From positions 1-8,141 of the forward strand of contig NYZA01000007.1 in NCBI GenBank assembly GCA_002686955.1: a stretch of 8,141 bases of DNA, given 5' to 3'. Below are positions 1 to 8,044 of the stretch, piece after piece. The position numbers and the translations under genes are program-made. This DNA is from Gemmatimonadota bacterium (GTDB lineage: Bacteria; GCA-2686955). The notes under the pieces are model-generated. The model had not been told where the DNA came from and searched no databases. It saw only the letters and a program-made list of their open reading frames with translations. The first letter of the stretch is position 1. Each line of letters opens with the position of its first letter.

Positions 1-3000
1 GGGGGGGCGGGGGCGTGATCGTTCCCGAGGAGATCGAGGAGCTTCATGCTTACGGGATCGATCGGATCTTCAGCCCGGAGGACGGGCGGAGGATGGGGCT
101 TTTCGGGATGATCGATGAGGTGCTTCGCGGCTGCGATTTCGATCCGCTGGGCGGCTCCGAGGGCGATTCGAATGGGCGCGCGTGGGTCGATTTCGGCGAG
201 ATCTTGGGCGGATTGGGCGAGGCGCGCGGGCTGGCGCGGGCGATCACCTGCGCGGAACGCTTCGCCGATGGCGAGGGCGATCGCGCGGCGGAGTGGCGAG
301 AGGTCCTGGGGGGCTCCGAGCCGCGGGGACGGCAGGTCGTAGTGGGGATCACGGGGACCGGGGGGGCCGGCAAGTCGACCGTGACCGATGAGCTGATCCG
401 CCGTTTTCTGGGCGATTTTCAGGAGCGTCGCGTGGCGGTGCTCGCGGTCGACCCGACCCGGCGGAGGACCGGAGGGGCGCTGCTCGGCGACCGGATTCGG
501 GTGAACTCGGTTGCCGCCCTGGCGCCGGAGGGGAGCGGGCGGACCTACTTCCGCAGCATGGCCACGCGGGCGTCGAATCGGGCCACGAGTCGGGCGCTAC
601 GCGATGCGATTCGGCTGGCGCGGCTGGCCGACTACGACCTGATTCTGGTCGAGACAGCGGGGATCGGGCAGAGCAACAGCGAGATCGTCGAGCACGTCGA
701 TCTGACGGTCTATGTGATGACCTCGGAGTACGGCGCGGCGACGCAGCTCGAGAAGATCGATATGCTCGATCTGGCCGATCTGGTGGTTCTCAACAAGTAT
801 GAGAAGAGGGGGGGGGAGGACGCGCTTCGAGATGTCCGGAAGCAGATCGAGCGGAACCGGGCGCCTGGTGATGGGGCGGCGCTTGCTCCGGTTTGTCCCA
901 CGATCGCGAGCCAGTTCAACGATCCGGGGACGGCGCGCCTTTACGCCGAGCTGATCGCTGTGATCAACGAGCGGACCGGTGTCGATTGGAAGAGCGGGGT
1001 GGTCGCGGAGGAGGGCGATCCGCGGCAGGCCGAGCTGATTCCGGCGGAGCGGGAGCGCTATCTGGCGGACGTGGCCGACGCGCTTGAGACCCACGGAGGG
1101 TGGGTGCGGGAGCAGGCCGAGCGGGTGCGCCGGGTCGATCGGCTGGAGCATGCTCTCGAAGAGATTGGGGAGGGGGCCGAGGGCGCCGACTCGATTCGCG
1201 AGAAGCTCGAGGAGATTCGGGGCGGCGTCGATCCGCGGGCGAGTGCTGTGCTCGATGAGTGGGAAGGGATCGCGGGCCAATACGGTGAAGACGAGCTCAT
1301 TGCGAAGGTGGGGGAGAGGGAGCTGCGGACGCCGCTGCGCCGGGAGTCGCTCTCCGGTTTGCCGATCCCCAGGGTTGCTTTGCCCACCTTTTCCGATCCC
1401 GGGGACCGGCTCGAGTGGCTGATGATGGAGAATCTGCCGGGCCGTTTTCCCTTCACGGCGGGTGTCTTTCCCTTCAAGAGGGAGGACGAGAATCCGACTC
1501 GTATGTTCGCGGGCGAGGGGCCTCCTGAGCGCACGAATCGTCGCTTCCACTATCTCTCGGAAGGGCAGCCCGCCGCGAGGCTCTCGACCGCCTTCGATTC
1601 GGTGACACTTTATGGGCGCGATCCCGAGGAGCGTCCCGATGTGTTCGGCAAGGTCGGCAACTCCGGTGTTTCGATCTGCACACTCGACGATGCCAAGAAA
1701 CTGTATTGCGGTTTCGATCTCTGCGCGCCGAGCACGTCTGTCTCGATGACGATCAACGGGCCGGCGCCGACGATGCTGGCTTTCTTCTTGAATGCGGCGG
1801 TCGATCAGCAGCTCGAGCGTTATCTCGTGGAGGCGGGGCGCCTCGATGAGGTGAGGGGGGCGATCGCGGCGCAGTGGCAAGCGAAAGGGATGGAGACTCC
1901 GCGCTACTCAGGTCTCGATTCGCCGCGGGGAGAGCGTGCACTGGGGTTGGCGCTTTTGGGATCGTCGGGAGACAGGTGGGTAGAGGCCGATGTGTACGAT
2001 CGGATTGCTGACGACACATTGACGAAGGTCCGCGGCACGGTTCAGGCCGATATCTTGAAGGAGGATCAGGCGCAGAATACCTGTATCTTCTCGATCGATT
2101 TCGCGCTCCGTCTGATGGGCGATATTCAGGAGGAGCTGATCCGGCGCCGTTCCCGCTATTACTATTCCGTATCGATCTCCGGCTACCATATCGCCGAGGC
2201 CGGCGCCAATCCGATCACGCAGCTCGCCTTCACCCTCGCAAACGGATTCACGTACGTCGAATACTATCTCTCGCGAGGGATGAAGATCGACGATTTCGCG
2301 CCGAGCCTCTCCTTCTTCTTCTCGAACGGGCTCGATCCGGAGTACGCGGTGATCGGGCGCGTGGCCCGCCGCATCTGGTCGGTGGCGATGCGGGATCGTT
2401 ACGGCGCGTCGGAACGGTCGCAAAAGCTGAAATACCATATTCAGACTTCGGGCCGCTCGCTGCACGCCCAGGAGATCGACTACAACGATATTCGCACTAC
2501 CCTCCAGGCTCTGTACGCTTACTACGATAACTGCAACTCGCTTCACACGAACGCCTTCGACGAGGCGATCACCACGCCCACCGAGGATTCCGTGCGGCGC
2601 GCCCTGGCGATCCAGCTCATCAGCCAGAAAGAGCTGGGCATGGCGAAGAACGAAAACCCCTTGCAGGGTGCGTTCATCGTCGATGAGTTGACCCGGATGG
2701 TCGAAGATGCGGTGCTGGAGGAGTTCAGGCGGATCAGCCGGCGCGGTGGGGTGCTCGGCGCCATGGAAACACAGTATCAGAGGGGGAAGATCCAGGAGGA
2801 ATCGCTCCACTACGAGACGTTGAAGAGCTCCGGAGAGCTGCCGATCGTGGGTGTGAACACATTTTTGCGAGACGGCGCGGGGGCGGAGGAAACACCCGAG
2901 CTGGCTCGTTCGACCGAAGAGGAGAAGAGGGCGCAGCTCGAGAATCTGAGGGCGTACCAGGCGAAGAACGGCGATGAGGCTCCCGGCGCTCTCAGTCGCC

Positions 3001-3128
3001 TTGCGAAGGTCGCCTCGTCTGGGGAGAATATCTTCAGAGAGCTACTCAGGACCGCGCGGGTGGCCTCGTTGGGGCAGATCTCCAACGCGCTTTTCGAGGT
3101 CGGTGGACAGTACCGTCGATCGATGTAG
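1..3128 (+). CDS. icmF: Fused isobutyryl-CoA mutase IcmF, 5'-truncated by the window edge
   Basis: Adenosylcobalamin-dependent mutase interconverting isobutyryl-CoA and n-butyryl-CoA, fused to its own G-protein chaperone. The frame is open to the left edge (codons from position 3 read Gly-Gly-Gly-Gly-Val), so the GTG at 15 is internal and the true start lies upstream. Residues below count from that GTG. Residues 1-40 are the tail of the B12-binding domain ([20 protein letters not shown]); its cobalt-ligating DxHxxG motif would lie outside the window. Residues 107-320 are a MeaI-type GTPase with Walker [10 protein letters not shown] (114-122), ETAGIGQ (213-219) and NKYE (260-263) in place of NKxD. 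Residues 450-1037 are the TIM-barrel mutase: [10 protein letters not shown] (478-487), GYHIAEAG (723-730), HIQTSGRSL (808-816) and the family C-terminus ending GGQYRRSM. F485 and Q687 occupy positions that are Tyr and Arg in methylmalonyl-CoA mutase, which supports isobutyryl-CoA specificity. About 90 N-terminal residues are missing compared with known IcmF proteins. Identification is firm; substrate is inferred. Confidence 0.95.
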   Translation, partial: GGGGVIVPEEIEELHAYGIDRIFSPEDGRRMGLFGMIDEVLRGCDFDPLGGSEGDSNGRAWVDFGEILGGLGEARGLARAITCAERFADGEGDRAAEWREVLGGSEPRGRQVVVGITGTGGAGKSTVTDELIRRFLGDFQERRVAVLAVDPTRRRTGGALLGDRIRVNSVAALAPEGSGRTYFRSMATRASNRATSRALRDAIRLARLADYDLILVETAGIGQSNSEIVEHVDLTVYVMTSEYGAATQLEKIDMLDLADLVVLNKYEKRGGEDALRDVRKQIERNRAPGDGAALAPVCPTIASQFNDPGTARLYAELIAVINERTGVDWKSGVVAEEGDPRQAELIPAERERYLADVADALETHGGWVREQAERVRRVDRLEHALEEIGEGAEGADSIREKLEEIRGGVDPRASAVLDEWEGIAGQYGEDELIAKVGERELRTPLRRESLSGLPIPRVALPTFSDPGDRLEWLMMENLPGRFPFTAGVFPFKREDENPTRMFAGEGPPERTNRRFHYLSEGQPAARLSTAFDSVTLYGRDPEERPDVFGKVGNSGVSICTLDDAKKLYCGFDLCAPSTSVSMTINGPAPTMLAFFLNAAVDQQLERYLVEAGRLDEVRGAIAAQWQAKGMETPRYSGLDSPRGERALGLALLGSSGDRWVEADVYDRIADDTLTKVRGTVQADILKEDQAQNTCIFSIDFALRLMGDIQEELIRRRSRYYYSVSISGYHIAEAGANPITQLAFTLANGFTYVEYYLSRGMKIDDFAPSLSFFFSNGLDPEYAVIGRVARRIWSVAMRDRYGASERSQKLKYHIQTSGRSLHAQEIDYNDIRTTLQALYAYYDNCNSLHTNAFDEAITTPTEDSVRRALAIQLISQKELGMAKNENPLQGAFIVDELTRMVEDAVLEEFRRISRRGGVLGAMETQYQRGKIQEESLHYETLKSSGELPIVGVNTFLRDGAGAEETPELARSTEEEKRAQLENLRAYQAKNGDEAPGALSRLAKVASSGENIFRELLRTARVASLGQISNALFEVGGQYRRSM

Positions 3129-3132
3129 GAGA
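3127..3132 (+). promoter_or_regulatory. Ribosome-binding site of the B12-binding subunit gene
   Basis: AGGAGA overlaps the icmF stop codon (TAG at 3126-3128) and lies 6 nt before the GTG at 3139. This spacing favours GTG 3139 over the in-frame ATG at 3148, which would be 15 nt away. It also rules out the longer reading that runs back into icmF in another frame. Placing the site on the icmF stop suggests translational coupling. Confidence 0.75.
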
Positions 3133-3138
3133 AATGTT

Positions 3139-3570
3139 GTGTCGGAAATGCCTGATATAGCGCCGATCCGGGTCTTGATCGGAAAGCCCGGACTCGACGG
3201 TCACGACAGAGGGGCCAAGATCGTCGCCAGGGCGCTCAGAGATGCCGGAATGGAAGTGATCTACACCGGCCTGCATCAGACCCCCGAGATGATCGTTTCG
3301 GCGGCGCTCCAGGAAGACGTGCAGGCGATCGGCCTTTCGATCCTCTCCGGCGCGCACCTGACGCTCTTCGAACGAACGAAGAGTTTGATGGATGAGCGGG
3401 GGTGTGGTGACATAATTCTATTTGGAGGCGGGATCATTCCTGGAGACGATGCGGAGGCGCTCGTGGCGATGGGAGTCGACGCCGTCTTCACTCCCGGCAC
3501 GCCGACCGGGAAGATCGTCGAGTATGTGAAGGCAGCGGTCGAGGAACGGGCGGAGAACGGGGCTTCGTGA
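3139..3570 (+). CDS. Free-standing cobalamin-binding subunit of a methylmalonyl/isobutyryl-CoA mutase
   Basis: A 143-residue single-domain Rossmann-like B12 carrier for a two-subunit acyl-CoA mutase. It shows the full base-off/His-on signature. DGHDRG (20-25) carries the His22 lower cobalt ligand, GLSILSGAH (65-73) holds the SxL segment contacting the dimethylbenzimidazole tail, and FGGGIIP (95-101) is the glycine-rich loop. The [12 protein letters not shown] segment and TGLHQTPE (43-50) are shared by McmA2-type and IcmB-type subunits, so the sequence alone does not tell methylmalonyl- from isobutyryl-CoA mutase, and no symbol is given. Length is typical for the separate small subunit. The GTG start is set by AGGAGA at 3127-3132. 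It begins 10 nt after icmF and its TGA overlaps the meaB GTG (GTGA, 3567-3570), so the three genes look co-translated. No large catalytic partner other than the already fused IcmF is visible, so its partner must be encoded elsewhere or be IcmF itself (less likely). Confidence 0.93.
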   Translation: MSEMPDIAPIRVLIGKPGLDGHDRGAKIVARALRDAGMEVIYTGLHQTPEMIVSAALQEDVQAIGLSILSGAHLTLFERTKSLMDERGCGDIILFGGGIIPGDDAEALVAMGVDAVFTPGTPTGKIVEYVKAAVEERAENGAS

Positions 3571-4517
3571 AGATCGATCAGCTCGCGCGGGCGGTGCTCG
3601 AGGGGGAGCCGCGGGCCTTGGCTCGTGCCATCAGCGTCGTCGAATCGGGCGCCGAGGGGGCGTCCCATTTGATTGATCTGCTCTACCCGCACTCCGGAGG
3701 GGCGACGACGATCGGGGTGACAGGGGCGCCGGGCGCGGGCAAATCGACGCTGGTGGACCGATTGATCGAGGGGCTGCGTGCCGAAGAGAAGAGTGTCGCC
3801 GCGGTGGCGATCGATCCATCGAGCCCCTTCACCGGGGGAGCGCTTCTGGGGGATCGGGTGCGCATGATGCGCCACCACGCCGACGATGGCGTGTTCATCC
3901 GCTCGATGGCGAATCGTGGCCGTTTCGGAGGGTTGGCCCCCACGACGAGATCGGTGGTACATCTCCTCGACGCGGCGGGCTTCGATGTCGTGATCGTGGA
4001 AACGGTCGGTGTGGGGCAGGCGGAGGTTTCGGTCGCCGGGAGCACCATGTCGACCGTGCTGGTGCTGGTGCCTGGCCAGGGCGACGCGATCCAGGCGCTC
4101 AAGGCCGGCGTGATGGAGGTGGCGGATATTTTCGTGGTCAACAAGGCGGACCGCGAGGGGGCGGATCGCATGGTGTCGGCGATCGAAAGCGTGCTCCAAC
4201 TAGCCGATCCGCTCCCCGATCGGACCCCGCCGGTGCTGCGGACCTGCGCGACGAGGGGGGATGGGATCGCTCCACTCTTGGAGGCACTGGACGGCCATCG
4301 GGCGTGGTTGAGAAAGGCGAAGAGGCTACAGGACTTCCGCATCGCCGCCGCGGAAGAGGAGCTGCGCGATGCGCTCGGCCATCATCTGACCGACCGGGCC
4401 ATCGCGGCCCTTGACGAGAAGGAGGCCTGGATCGAGCGGCTGGCTAGCCGAGAGGTGGCGCTGCCGCGCTTGATCCGAGTTGCCGTGAGAGCGATTCGGG
4501 ACGCCCCTCGACCTTGA
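3567..4517 (+). CDS. meaB: MeaB/ArgK-family GTPase, mutase chaperone
   Basis: G3E-family P-loop GTPase that gates adenosylcobalamin delivery to acyl-CoA mutases and helps eject inactivated cofactor; cytoplasmic. The 316 residues match the family length. Motifs in order: Walker [10 protein letters not shown] (53-61), the [18 protein letters not shown] switch I region (83-100), [14 protein letters not shown] (112-125), ETVGVGQAE switch II/Walker B (145-153), and the canonical base-recognition motif NKAD (192-195). The C-terminal part (about 255-316) is helical and matches the region used for dimerisation in this family. The GTG start at 3567 gives a 4-bp GTGA overlap with the preceding B12-subunit stop; GGAG at 3552-3555 is a plausible ribosome-binding site. 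Because IcmF carries its own fused GTPase, this separate one probably serves the mutase that uses the free-standing B12 subunit (inference). ArgK/YgfD is a synonym for the same family and does not imply arginine transport. Confidence 0.95.
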   Translation: MKIDQLARAVLEGEPRALARAISVVESGAEGASHLIDLLYPHSGGATTIGVTGAPGAGKSTLVDRLIEGLRAEEKSVAAVAIDPSSPFTGGALLGDRVRMMRHHADDGVFIRSMANRGRFGGLAPTTRSVVHLLDAAGFDVVIVETVGVGQAEVSVAGSTMSTVLVLVPGQGDAIQALKAGVMEVADIFVVNKADREGADRMVSAIESVLQLADPLPDRTPPVLRTCATRGDGIAPLLEALDGHRAWLRKAKRLQDFRIAAAEEELRDALGHHLTDRAIAALDEKEAWIERLASREVALPRLIRVAVRAIRDAPRP

Positions 4518-4542
4518 CGCCCAATCGGCCGCTCCGTACGCT
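4514..4542 (+). promoter_or_regulatory. Possible sigma70-type promoter at the end of meaB
   Basis: TTGACG (4514-4519, five of six -35 consensus bases) is followed after exactly 17 nt by TACGCT (4537-4542), which keeps the TA and final T of the -10 consensus. A start site near 4549 would give a leader of about 40 nt before the ATG at 4589. The match is seen directly, but such boxes arise by chance and the -10 is weak. If real, it would let the small membrane protein, the lipoprotein and uvrB be expressed separately from the mutase genes. Confidence 0.27.
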
Positions 4543-4588
4543 GCCCACTGCTCGCCGAAAGTCACCTCTCTTCGAGAATCCGCCACTC

Positions 4589-4972
4589 ATGGGCCCCAAG
4601 ATCCTGACCGTTCTTCTGGCGCTGGTCGCCATCAGCCTTGTCGGCTGGGTTGTGTCGCTTCAGATCTCCAACCGGCGGCTTGTGTTCGAAGGGATCGACT
4701 CGCTGCGGAGCGAGCTGATCTCCGCCTTTCCCGAGGGGGAGGAACGGGCGAAGGCCGATGCCACGGTGACGCGATACGTGGAGAGTGCGGCCGGCTTCGA
4801 ACGCAGGGTTTCGCGCTCCGAGCTCTTCCTCTCCAGGCAGCTGCTCTTGGCCGCGACGGCGGATGCATCGATCAGCGTCGCCGAAGCGAACGCGATTCTC
4901 GATACGATGCAGGCTCAAATGATCGAGGCCGGCACGACCGTGCTGATCGATCCGACAGGACGAACGCAATGA
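4589..4972 (+). CDS. Small single-span membrane protein of unknown function
   Basis: Not recognised as a member of a known family. From ATG 4589 it is 127 residues: a hydrophobic segment at about 5-24 (ILTVLLALVAISLVGW), then a soluble, probably mostly helical domain rich in Glu, Arg and Ala (30-115), ending in a short [11 protein letters not shown] tail. No lipobox or clear signal-peptidase site is evident, so the segment is more likely a membrane anchor than a cleaved signal. The start is uncertain. The frame is open back to TTG 4514, which would overlap the meaB stop (TTGA) and add 25 residues containing five basic residues. I prefer ATG 4589 because the hydrophobic segment then lies at the N-terminus, although its ribosome-binding site is poor (GAGA, 4574-4577). 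Its TGA overlaps the next ATG (ATGA, 4969-4972), so it is probably co-translated with the lipoprotein gene and may act with it in the envelope (inference). Confidence 0.75.
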   Translation: MGPKILTVLLALVAISLVGWVVSLQISNRRLVFEGIDSLRSELISAFPEGEERAKADATVTRYVESAAGFERRVSRSELFLSRQLLLAATADASISVAEANAILDTMQAQMIEAGTTVLIDPTGRTQ

Positions 4973-6006
4973 TTCGGAAAATGGCGGGTTTCGCCTGTGT
5001 TTGTATTCTAGTGGCTTCCGGTTGCGGCGAAGACCCCGTAATCCCGTTCGGAAGCGAAACTCTGATCAGCGGGAGCGTTGCAACCTCGGACGGGACGGCC
5101 ATCGAGGGCGCCACGATCTCCATTCGTTATCAGCTTTCCGACACGATTTCAAATGCCGAATCTCTCTTCCCCCGCGGTCCAAGAAGCTCTCGGGCCACGT
5201 CGCTCGATTCGCTTCTCGGGTTCTCCGCACGCCAGCGGGGCCTTTCGATCGAGCTGGATTGGGCGCTCGACACACTCTCGCTGATCGACACCTTCATGGT
5301 GAAACGGAGCATTCCCGAGAGCGACACTTTCGAGACGCTTTTCAGGCTTCCGGCGACTCCGCCCGATACGGCTTATTCGTACGTAGATAGCGTTCCGGTC
5401 TTCCCGGGCACATTTCGCTATCGCTTCTTCGCGGAACTACCGGGACAGGGGCTTTCGGGGGACTCGATCTCGGTGGGCATCCCGCTCTACACACAAATGG
5501 GTGTTCCGGCTCCCAATCCGATGGTCGATTCGATATCGGTGCCGCTGGCCTTTGTTGCCTCCACGAGCTATAGGGCCGAGATACAGTCCACAGGCGGCGA
5601 CCTGCTCGCGCTTCTCGATCAGGGAGATGCCGGAGCGGGAGAGCAAAGAGTCTTCGGCTGGAATGGCGCGGACAGTCTCGGTGTTCGCCCGCCGGGCGGA
5701 GTACATTGGCTGCGCGCCGAGCTCACACCGCACGATGGTGATCCGGGGGTGCTCTTGAGCCCGATCTTCTTGAACGAAGGCACCGACGCCCTGACCGACA
5801 GTTTGGGCAACTACAGCATCGAACACCTCGACACCGGTGTGCTGATTCGGGTTGTCGATTCACAGGGAGAAGTCGCCGGATCGGAAGAGGTGCTGCAGAC
5901 GATCGAGCTAACTGCGTCGGCACCCGGACTCGCGTCGGATAGCGAAGATCTCACCGTGCTTCCGAATGTGAACAACAAAGTGGACTTCACGCTCGTTACC
6001 GAGTAG
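4969..6006 (+). CDS. Putative lipoprotein with FN3-like and FlgD-like modules inside a split carboxypeptidase-regulatory-like domain
   Basis: A 345-residue probable envelope or surface lipoprotein of unknown function. The N-terminus has basic residues, a hydrophobic stretch and a lipobox-like VASGC with candidate lipidated Cys19, so export and anchoring are likely. Residues about 31-56 ([20 protein letters not shown]) look like the first strands of a carboxypeptidase-regulatory-like beta-sandwich. Residues about 90-172 resemble an FN3 module ([31 protein letters not shown]). Residues about 178-252 resemble a FlgD-type Ig domain (PAPNPM, then [15 protein letters not shown] and [10 protein letters not shown]). 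Residues about 274-342 look like the missing second half of the carboxypeptidase-regulatory domain ([31 protein letters not shown]). No catalytic residues are apparent, so a structural or binding role is likely. AGGA at 4957-4960 lies 8 nt before the ATG, and the start overlaps the previous stop (ATGA). An alternative start at Met5 would keep the lipobox. Domain calls are by eye. Confidence 0.85.
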   Translation: MIRKMAGFACVCILVASGCGEDPVIPFGSETLISGSVATSDGTAIEGATISIRYQLSDTISNAESLFPRGPRSSRATSLDSLLGFSARQRGLSIELDWALDTLSLIDTFMVKRSIPESDTFETLFRLPATPPDTAYSYVDSVPVFPGTFRYRFFAELPGQGLSGDSISVGIPLYTQMGVPAPNPMVDSISVPLAFVASTSYRAEIQSTGGDLLALLDQGDAGAGEQRVFGWNGADSLGVRPPGGVHWLRAELTPHDGDPGVLLSPIFLNEGTDALTDSLGNYSIEHLDTGVLIRVVDSQGEVAGSEEVLQTIELTASAPGLASDSEDLTVLPNVNNKVDFTLVTE

Positions 6007-6011
6007 CCCAC

Positions 6012-7997
6012 ATGGACCGGTTCAACCTCGAAGCGGACTTCAGCCCCAGTGGAGATCAGTTGCCCGCCATCGAAGCGTTGACGAGCGGGTTGGAAGAGGG
6101 ACGTAGCGACCAGACGTTGCTGGGCGTGACTGGCAGCGGCAAGACATTCACTGTCGCGAACGCGATCGCTCGCGTGAATCGACCCACGCTCGTGCTTTCG
6201 CCGAACAAGACGCTGGCGGCGCAGCTCTATGGAGAGTTCAGGGCCTTCTTTCCAAACAATGCAGTCGAGTATTTCATCAGCTACTACGACTACTATCAGC
6301 CGGAAGCGTATCTTCCGACGACCGATACGTACATCGCGAAGGACGCATCGATCAATGAACAGATCGACCGACTGCGTCTGCGTGCAACCGCTTCGCTGCT
6401 CACCCGCCGAGATGTGATCGTCGTCGCATCGGTCTCGTGCATCTACGGGATCGGCGATCCCTCGATGTACAAGGAGCTGCTCCTGTTGCTCTCGATCGGA
6501 GAGGGGATCGATCGCGACGAAATCCTTCGGAAATTGATCGAGATCCAGTACGAAAGAAACGACGTTGAGCTCTGCCCGGGTCGCTTCCGTGTTCGCGGCG
6601 ATGTGATCGAGGTCGTGCCGAGCTACGATGAAGTCGGCGTTAGAATCGAGGTGTTCGGCGATGAGATCGAACGTATCTCTCGTTTCGAGCCTTTGACCGG
6701 GAAAGTGTTGCAGAAGATCGATAAGGTCGCGATCTATCCGGCGAAACATTTCGTGACGAGCCATCGGCGATTGGAGGCGGCGACGGCGGCGATCGAAGAG
6801 GAGCTCGCGGAGCGGCTCGAAGAGCTCGAAAGCGGCGGAAAACTGCTCGAAGCCCAACGGCTGCGCACCCGCACGCGCTACGACTTGGAGATGTTGCGCG
6901 AGCTCGGATACTGCTCCGGGATCGAGAACTACTCGCGGCATCTCTCCGGCCGCGCCGCGGGCGAGCGGCCTGCCTGCCTTCTCGACTTTTTCCCCGACGA
7001 CTTCCTCATGGTGATCGACGAGTCGCATGTATCGATCCCGCAGGTCGGGGGGATGTTCAAGGGGGATCGTTCACGTAAAGAGACTCTGGTCGAGCACGGA
7101 TTTCGGCTTCCGTCCGCCCTCGACAACAGGCCGCTGAACTTCGAGGAATTCGAGGTGCAACGGGGGCAGGCGATCTATATCTCGGCAACTCCGGCCGACT
7201 ACGAATTGGGGCGTTGCGGAGGACGGATTGTTGAGCAGATCATCCGCCCAACTGGGCTGATCGATCCGGATGTGAGCGTGAGACCGACCAAGGGGCAGAT
7301 CGACGACCTGTTGCGAGAGATCGGAGTACGCACGGAGCGCAAGGAGCGGGTGCTCGTTACTACGCTCACGAAAAGGATGGCCGAGGATCTGACCGACTAC
7401 CTGAACGACCACGGTGCAAAGGCCCGCTACCTTCATTCCGAGATCGACGCGCTCGATCGGATCGAGCTGATTCGAGACCTTCGTCTCGGTCTCTTCGATG
7501 TGCTGGTCGGAATCAACCTCTTGCGGGAGGGGCTCGATCTACCGGAAGTGTCGCTCGTGGCGATTCTGGACGCGGACAAGGAGGGTTACCTGAGAAGCAC
7601 ACGCTCTTTGATCCAAACCTCGGGGCGTGCGGCGCGAAATGTGGACGGCTCGGTCGTCATGTACGCCGATTCCGTGACCGGATCGATGCAGGCGGCGCTG
7701 AACGAGATGGAGCGCAGGCGGGCGAAACAGCTGGAACACAACCTCACCCACGACATCGAACCCCGTTCGATCGTACGCTCCGTGGAGGATCTATTGAAAA
7801 CCGGTGCTCTGGGCGGGGAGAAACAAGTACGAAAAGGCGCGCCGAAACGGGCCGAGCGCCGGCCGGGACAGACCGACGCTCAGCTCATCGTGCGGCTCGA
7901 TGCGGAAATGCGCCGCGCCGCGGAAGCGCTGGAATTCGAGCGGGCCGCGATCCTGCGCGACCAACTGGCGGCGCTTCGCGCGTCGATCAGTAGGTGA
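6012..7997 (+). CDS. uvrB: UvrABC excinuclease subunit B
   Basis: Damage-verifying helicase-like subunit of nucleotide excision repair. It receives DNA from UvrA, inserts a beta-hairpin to test the lesion, and recruits UvrC for incision; cytoplasmic. The 661 residues are full length for the family and intact. Visible elements: Walker A GVTGSGKT (38-45); the beta-hairpin region with [12 protein letters not shown] (91-102), [11 protein letters not shown] (105-115) and [10 protein letters not shown] (120-129); DESH Walker B box (336-339); the C-terminal helicase motifs [13 protein letters not shown] (503-515) and TSGRAARN (536-543); and a C-terminal UVR domain (about 622-657) for UvrC contact. 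ATG 6012 fits the usual family N-terminus. It lies 5 nt after the lipoprotein stop, with no recognisable Shine-Dalgarno sequence (at best CGAG at 6000-6003), so translation probably depends on ribosomes finishing the upstream gene. It ends with tandem stops TGA TGA (7995-8000). No LexA-type operator was recognised nearby. Confidence 0.98.
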   Translation: MDRFNLEADFSPSGDQLPAIEALTSGLEEGRSDQTLLGVTGSGKTFTVANAIARVNRPTLVLSPNKTLAAQLYGEFRAFFPNNAVEYFISYYDYYQPEAYLPTTDTYIAKDASINEQIDRLRLRATASLLTRRDVIVVASVSCIYGIGDPSMYKELLLLLSIGEGIDRDEILRKLIEIQYERNDVELCPGRFRVRGDVIEVVPSYDEVGVRIEVFGDEIERISRFEPLTGKVLQKIDKVAIYPAKHFVTSHRRLEAATAAIEEELAERLEELESGGKLLEAQRLRTRTRYDLEMLRELGYCSGIENYSRHLSGRAAGERPACLLDFFPDDFLMVIDESHVSIPQVGGMFKGDRSRKETLVEHGFRLPSALDNRPLNFEEFEVQRGQAIYISATPADYELGRCGGRIVEQIIRPTGLIDPDVSVRPTKGQIDDLLREIGVRTERKERVLVTTLTKRMAEDLTDYLNDHGAKARYLHSEIDALDRIELIRDLRLGLFDVLVGINLLREGLDLPEVSLVAILDADKEGYLRSTRSLIQTSGRAARNVDGSVVMYADSVTGSMQAALNEMERRRAKQLEHNLTHDIEPRSIVRSVEDLLKTGALGGEKQVRKGAPKRAERRPGQTDAQLIVRLDAEMRRAAEALEFERAAILRDQLAALRASISR

Positions 7998-8044
7998 TGA
8001 CTAGCCCGCATTTCTCACCAACTTTCGTCGCGAGGCGGCGCAGA

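Noticed and set aside
597-1880. Long minus-strand open frame (427 codons) opposite icmF
   Set aside because: It is an antisense shadow of a strongly conserved gene, with a low-complexity Arg/Pro/Leu-rich product and no recognisable domain.
1908-2810. Minus-strand open frame of 300 codons opposite the IcmF catalytic domain
   Set aside because: High-GC antisense shadow; the plus strand here encodes the conserved mutase active site.
2974-3138. N-terminal extension of the B12 subunit back into icmF
   Set aside because: The extra residues are the out-of-frame reading of the IcmF C-terminus; GTG 3139 has a well-placed AGGAGA and fits the family length.
3276-4199. Minus-strand open frame of 307 codons opposite meaB
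   Set aside because: His/Arg-rich product without family features; the plus-strand GTPase motifs explain the region.
5811-7028. Minus-strand open frame of 405 codons opposite uvrB
   Set aside because: Antisense to the conserved UvrB motifs and crossing a gene boundary; no domain recognised.
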